Both the position numbers and the translations under genes were made by a program. A stretch of 64,000 bases of DNA from HXMU1420-13 sp965249965 (GTDB taxonomy: Bacteria; Bacteroidota; Rhodothermia; Balneolales; Balneolaceae): NCBI GenBank assembly GCA_965249965.1, contig OZ252262.1, forward strand, positions 1,426,001 to 1,490,000. Direction: 5' to 3'. Under the pieces are notes generated by a model that saw only the letters and a program-made list of their open reading frames with translations, had not been told where the DNA came from and made no database searches. This document shows positions 60,271 to 64,000 of the stretch, in pieces (the stretch's first letter is position 1; each line of letters opens with the position of its first letter).

Positions 60271-60894
60271 ATGGCAGAAACAGAATTACTGAAATTTATT
60301 TTTCATCACGACCAAAGAATGGAGCATATAGCCCCTTCGGATGAGGATTCTTCCAACCCTCTTGCCAAGTTCACTGCTCCGGATCCTACTTTTTCTACCC
60401 TGTATTTCAGTGGAACACTACTTGATCCCATGCAATTTGGTGTAAATAACTTATCTCGATACGAGCAAATCGTAAGCCTTTTTGAAAATGCCTTTAATTT
60501 GGAAGGATTTACATGGCCAACCAACGATCAGTCAATAGTTAAGATAATTAACGGAATCAGTGATAATGAATCGATTTGTATTCACCCACCAACGAAACAA
60601 CTCTATGTGAGTGAATTCACAAATTCTTCTAAATTTCGAAAAGCGCTCGAAGATGAGACAATTGTACTTTTTAAAAGGCCTTCTGAGCATGGGTTTGATA
60701 TTCAATGTTACAGCAAAGACAACATCTACCTGTTGTTCTTTTATCATCTTCAGGCAATGTTAGAACCAGGGTTTCGAATTTTCAGTATCAATGGAAAGAG
60801 AGTGCACAATAAAGATTTCTTCTACTTCGAAACCACCAGGTTAGAAAAACCTCCCCATGGTTTTGAAGAAGTTTTTAAAGAATCTGTTTTATAG
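60271..60894 (+). CDS. Unknown conserved-looking protein
   Basis: A 207-residue soluble protein that I do not recognise. No signal peptide, helix or known motif. Visible features: an N-terminal HHDQRMEHIAPSDEDSSNP, a middle WPTNDQSIVKIINGISDNESI, and a C-terminal aromatic stretch (QCYSKDNIYLLFFYHLQAM, then FFYFETTRLEKPPHGFEEVF). The codon use is that of its neighbours and the gene has a clear ATG between the hppA terminator and the feo operon, so it is likely to be real. Confidence 0.55.
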   Translation: MAETELLKFIFHHDQRMEHIAPSDEDSSNPLAKFTAPDPTFSTLYFSGTLLDPMQFGVNNLSRYEQIVSLFENAFNLEGFTWPTNDQSIVKIINGISDNESICIHPPTKQLYVSEFTNSSKFRKALEDETIVLFKRPSEHGFDIQCYSKDNIYLLFFYHLQAMLEPGFRIFSINGKRVHNKDFFYFETTRLEKPPHGFEEVFKESVL

Positions 60895-60924
60895 GAATTT
60901 TTACGCTTTCAGGATTCTATTTTC

Positions 60925-60951
60925 TTTAGACTATCCTTATCTTATTTAGAC
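60925..60951 (+). promoter_or_regulatory. TTTAGAC direct repeat upstream of the feo operon
   Basis: TTTAGAC occurs twice, at 60925-60931 and 60945-60951, exactly 20 bases apart, just before feoA (start 60972). Two turns of the helix apart is the spacing of a tandem metal-repressor site. It is not a classic Fur box, nor the IdeR/DtxR consensus, so it is offered only as a possible iron-dependent operator. Confidence 0.35.
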
Positions 60952-60971
60952 CACTTTTAAATAAGAAGAAT

Positions 60972-61190
60972 TTGTATACACTAAATCATACAAAAGCAGG
61001 CGAAGAAGTAACTGTACATTGCATCAATTGTGATTGCGACAATGTGTGTCGATTAAATGAATTGGGCTGCTATGAAGGTGCGAAAGGTGTAATTATATCC
61101 AATCAGGAAAATGTGATTTTAAAAGTAGGTGAAACGCGATTGGCCATTGACAATGCCCTTGCAAAAACTATTTTAGTTACCCCTCGATAA
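60972..61190 (+). CDS. FeoA-like protein with extra cysteines
   Basis: A 72-residue FeoA/SH3-like protein, first gene of a ferrous-iron operon. FeoA residues LNELGCYEGAKGVIISN and LKVGETRLAIDNALAKTILV are present. It is unusual in having Cys at 17, 20, 22, 26 and 33 (HCINCDCDNVC near the N terminus); the second FeoA lacks all these. The pattern suggests metal or redox binding. It starts with TTG after an AAGAAG site, three bases before the second FeoA gene. Confidence 0.82.
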   Translation: MYTLNHTKAGEEVTVHCINCDCDNVCRLNELGCYEGAKGVIISNQENVILKVGETRLAIDNALAKTILVTPR

Positions 61191-61193
61191 TCT

Positions 61194-61415
61194 ATGGGCA
61201 AATTTCTCACTGAAATTCAGAAATCAGGCAGTTTTACAATTAAAACTCTCAATGGTGAAGACTCGACCCGCTTGATGGAGATGGGAGTTTTGCCCGGATT
61301 AACATTAGAAGTAGTAAGGCGCGCTCCGTTAGGTTACCCTATAGAAATTAAAGTTAGAGGAATGCTGCTGACTTTGCGTGAATCTGAGGCAGCTTGTATT
61401 GAGCTCATAGACTAA
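61194..61415 (+). CDS. feoA: FeoA-family ferrous-iron transport accessory protein
   Basis: A 73-residue FeoA domain: TLNGEDSTRLMEMGVLPGLT, VVRRAPLGYPIEIKVRGMLLTLR. This is the canonical SH3-like fold, which modulates FeoB. It overlaps the feoB start by one base and follows the first FeoA by three bases, so they are one operon and probably translationally coupled. Confidence 0.9.
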   Translation: MGKFLTEIQKSGSFTIKTLNGEDSTRLMEMGVLPGLTLEVVRRAPLGYPIEIKVRGMLLTLRESEAACIELID

Positions 61416-63535
61416 TGGAACAAACTCCAAAAACCATAGCGCTGATAGGAAACCCCAATACTGGGAAATCGACAGTATTTAACGCTCTTACTGGTTTACG
61501 CCAAAAAATTGCAAACTACCCTGGTATCACCGTTGAAAGAAAAGTTGGTACCACTATAATTGGAGGGGTGTTGCATCAAGTGGTAGATTTACCTGGTGCG
61601 TATAGTCTCAATTATAAAAAATTGGATGAGCGTATTGCTTATCAAACCTTGATTGGGGATTACGAGCATGAAAAGCAGCCTGATTTAGTACTCGCAGTAG
61701 CCGATGCGACCAATCTCGATAGAAATCTATTCCTGGTCACACAAGTAATGGATTTAGAAATCCCAATTGTTCTTGTGTTGAACATGATGGACATTGCTGA
61801 ACAAAAGCAGATTTCAATAAATATTGAGGCACTTTCAGAGAAATTAGGCATACCCGTTATCGCAATTTCAGCAAAGAAAAAAGAAGACATTGAGAAGCTG
61901 AAAGGAGCTCTGGCAGAAGTTGAAACAAAAAAAACCGTTCCATTAACCTGGTTGGAAAGTTTTCAATTACGACAAGCAATCGGTACAGTAAAGTCGGAAT
62001 GGGTGGATTCGGATACAAAAATACCTGATTGTGCCAAAAATACTGAATCACTACGGCTTATTTCTGAAGGCTCTTTTGATCAGGTCTTCTACAACTATAA
62101 AAATCCTGAAAAAGGCCAGGAAGTCATAAAAAAAGCGCGCTCGATTTTAGAGCAATCCGGTGAAAATCCAATGGCTGCAGAAGTGTTGCAACGCTACGAT
62201 TATATCGATTCTGTAACAAAAGGTGCGTTAAAAGAGAAGGGATCTACAGAGAAAACCCTCACAGATAAAATAGATGCGTTTGTAACTCACAAGGTTTTTG
62301 GTCCATTAATATTTGTGGGAATTTTGATGCTCATGTTTCAGGCTATTTTTAGCTGGGCAACTCCCTTCATGGACTTCATCGATTTGGTGTTTATTGAGAC
62401 AGGAAATTGGCTGGCAAATGCAATGCCCAAAGGTATGCTCAATGATTTACTGGTAGAAGGAGTAATCGCTGGTCTCGGTGGAGTGGTGATATTTTTACCG
62501 CAAATCATATTTCTGTTCTTATTCATTTATGTATTGGAAGGAACGGGTTATATGGCTCGAGCCGCATTCGTTATGGATGGATTTATGACCAAAGTTGGGC
62601 TTCATGGACGATCTGTGGTTCCGTTAATGTCCGGCTTTGCATGCGCAATACCTGGAATTATGGCTGCAAGAACCATCGAAAATTGGCGCGATAGAATTAT
62701 TACCATTATGGTTTTGCCATTCATGGCATGTTCTGCCAGACTACCAGTCTATGCGCTGTTGATTGCAGCGTTCATTCCTGCAACTACTGTTTTTGGGATT
62801 TTTACCTATCAGGGGTTAACCTTTTTTGGGCTGTACATTTTTGGAATATTGATGGCTATTTTTGCTGCGGCGGTGATGAAGAAGATATTCCCGTCAGGAC
62901 AAAACACACCATTTATCATGGAGCTACCGGCCTACAAGCTGCCAAAGCTTGATATCGTTTTAAGAAACACGGCAGATCGTGGGTGGGTGTTTATTAAAGA
63001 AGCAGGAAAAATTATTGTCGCGATTTCTATTGTGCTTTGGTTCTTGGCTTCATTCCCCGGAGTTGATGAAAATGAGTATACCAGCAATGCCTATGATGGT
63101 GAGAGCATAGAATCTTTTCAATTGCGTAATAGCTTTGCCGGCAAATTTGGTCAGATTATTGAACCAACGATAGAACCACTTGGTTTTGATTGGAAAATCG
63201 GAATTGGATTAATTACATCATTCGCTGCTCGCGAGGTCATGGTGGGAACTCTGAATACCATTTATAGCATCGAAGGAGACGATGAAGACATTGTAACGTT
63301 AAAGCAAAAATTAATTGATGATGTAAATCCCGCAACCGGTGAACCAATTTATACGGTTGCCACAGCATTATCGCTAATGATCTTTTTTGCTCTGGCCATG
63401 CAATGCATGAGTACCATTGCCATTGTTCGACGGGAAACAAATTCATGGAAATGGCCAACAGCAATGTTTCTTTATATGAGTACATTGGCCTACATTTGTT
63501 CATTAATCACCTTTCAGATTGGTAGTTCACTCTAA
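61415..63535 (+). CDS. feoB: Ferrous-iron transporter FeoB
   Basis: A 706-residue inner-membrane Fe2+ transporter. N-terminal G domain: G1 IGNPNTGKSTVFNAL (about 11-25), G3 DLPGAYSLNYKK, G4 NMMD (about 125) and the GDI-like helical region. The C-terminal permease has two gate motifs: YVLEGTGYMARAAFVMDG with SGFACAIPGIMAARTIENWRDR, and ITSFAAREVMVGTLNTIY. Length and order are typical of a bacterial FeoB. Its final base starts the next small gene. Confidence 0.96.
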   Translation: MEQTPKTIALIGNPNTGKSTVFNALTGLRQKIANYPGITVERKVGTTIIGGVLHQVVDLPGAYSLNYKKLDERIAYQTLIGDYEHEKQPDLVLAVADATNLDRNLFLVTQVMDLEIPIVLVLNMMDIAEQKQISINIEALSEKLGIPVIAISAKKKEDIEKLKGALAEVETKKTVPLTWLESFQLRQAIGTVKSEWVDSDTKIPDCAKNTESLRLISEGSFDQVFYNYKNPEKGQEVIKKARSILEQSGENPMAAEVLQRYDYIDSVTKGALKEKGSTEKTLTDKIDAFVTHKVFGPLIFVGILMLMFQAIFSWATPFMDFIDLVFIETGNWLANAMPKGMLNDLLVEGVIAGLGGVVIFLPQIIFLFLFIYVLEGTGYMARAAFVMDGFMTKVGLHGRSVVPLMSGFACAIPGIMAARTIENWRDRIITIMVLPFMACSARLPVYALLIAAFIPATTVFGIFTYQGLTFFGLYIFGILMAIFAAAVMKKIFPSGQNTPFIMELPAYKLPKLDIVLRNTADRGWVFIKEAGKIIVAISIVLWFLASFPGVDENEYTSNAYDGESIESFQLRNSFAGKFGQIIEPTIEPLGFDWKIGIGLITSFAAREVMVGTLNTIYSIEGDDEDIVTLKQKLIDDVNPATGEPIYTVATALSLMIFFALAMQCMSTIAIVRRETNSWKWPTAMFLYMSTLAYICSLITFQIGSSL

Positions 63536-63681
63536 TGCTTTTTGATATACAAACCATCGTGGCTTTTTCGATGTTGGCGTTAGTAGTTGTGCATCTGTCG
63601 AATAAATATGTGGTTAAACCCATCAGAAAGAAAAAAACTGTTGATAGCGGATGCGGTCCCGATTGTACCTGCAATCATTAA
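63535..63681 (+). CDS. FeoB-associated Cys-rich membrane protein
   Basis: A 48-residue protein starting on the feoB stop (TAATG). One N-terminal helix (DIQTIVAFSMLALVVVHLSNKY) and a cytosolic KPIRKKKTVDSGCGPDCTCNH tail with three cysteines. This is the small FeoB-associated family often found as the last gene of such operons. It may hold iron near the pump or stabilise FeoB. It is real by synteny, fits the family, and is too short for routine gene calling. Confidence 0.88.
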   Translation: MLFDIQTIVAFSMLALVVVHLSNKYVVKPIRKKKTVDSGCGPDCTCNH

Positions 63682-63754
63682 CTTTTCTCATAATGTTTAG
63701 TTGAGGAATCCTGATGGTATGTCTATTTTGATTTACTCAAACTATACTTTTAAA

Positions 63755-64000
63755 TGACTTATCTCGAAAAGCTGGAAGCGGCGGTACAAAAAACAAATTC
63801 AACCCTATGTGTGGGGCTTGATCCTAATCTTAATTTACTACCGGATCAAATTCGAGCGAAAATTGGATCATCCAGCGAACTGGTGATAGAGTTTTGTACT
63901 AAAGTTGTAGATGTAACCAAAGATCATTGTGCGGCTTATAAACCCAACTTAGCGTTTTTCGAGTCGCTTGGTAAAAAGGGGCTTAAAGTTTTAAAAGAAG
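63755..64000 (+). CDS. pyrF: Orotidine 5'-phosphate decarboxylase, type 2, N-terminal fragment
   Basis: Cut by the right edge; 82 residues visible. MTYLEKLEAAVQKTNSTLCV then GLDPNLNLLPDQI and KDHCAAYKPNLAFFESLG carry the family's substrate-binding Asp (GLDPN) and active-site Lys (KPNLAFFE). It makes UMP from OMP. It stands 73 bases after the feo operon. Confidence 0.92.

Noticed and set aside
1..64000. CRISPR arrays, insertion sequences, phage genes
   Set aside because: No regularly spaced direct repeats, no transposase or integrase motif, and no phage structural genes were seen.

Overview
The window is an ordinary chromosomal stretch at about 40% G+C. The gene set points to the Bacteroidota/Balneolota side of bacteria, most like a marine Balneola-type organism; this is inferred from content, since no rRNA is present. 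The main clues are DUF3078, DUF3667 and DUF2851 proteins, a BatA-type vWA protein, an OmpP1/FadL porin, a DPP-IV-like S9 peptidase, a multi-module lamin-tail protein, weak Shine-Dalgarno sequences with several TTG starts, and promoter-like TAnnTT(T/C)G boxes. No phage, insertion sequence, CRISPR array or rRNA was seen. One tRNA (Gln, TTG) is present.

Layout. 1-2345: end of a CPBP protease, a DUF2007 protein, cdsA and a TIGR01777 epimerase. 2347-12766: an FG-GAP-like lipoprotein (minus strand), then a plus-strand run of BatA-like vWA protein, membrane protein, HflX, CBS protein and a 999-residue TPR protein. 12767-13903: a small accessory island with a relBE-type toxin-antitoxin pair behind a promoter and a perfect operator-like palindrome. 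13904-18037: aroA, two short palindromic repeats, then hsp20 (with a sigma-54-like promoter) and dnaK. 18082-26817: a lipoprotein, tsaD, a BASS-family symporter, an acyltransferase, Cu/Zn SOD, a GT39-like membrane protein, DUF2721, an sdpR-sdpI pair and a hydrolase. 26810-30582: glyQS, asd flanked by small hairpin repeats, and two tandem related unknown proteins.

30583-41573: a structured non-coding stretch ending in an intrinsic terminator lies just upstream of a giant five-module lamin-tail surface protein. An OmpP1 porin, a three-gene sulfur cassette (SQR-like flavoprotein, DsrC/TusE, DsrE2-like) and a TonB-dependent receptor follow. 41683-50364: murI, a glutamine amidotransferase, an S9 peptidase, a hydrolase, phoH, an rRNA/tRNA methyltransferase and an ALDH7-like dehydrogenase. 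50418-54023: a minus-strand operon of PyrR-like phosphoribosyltransferase, DUF3078 outer-membrane protein, PLP decarboxylase and DUF3667. 54145-64000: YtxH and DUF2851, then tRNA-Gln-prs-rplY-pth (a widely conserved order), a pyrophosphatase with the K+-dependent signature, an unknown protein, a four-gene ferrous-iron operon (feoA-feoA-feoB-small Cys-rich protein), and the start of pyrF.

The least-explained items are the structured leader at about 30600-30774, the sulfur cassette whose DsrC lacks CysB, the cysteine-rich FeoA, the dispersed GTCAT...ATGAC palindromes, and the tandem unknown paralogues.
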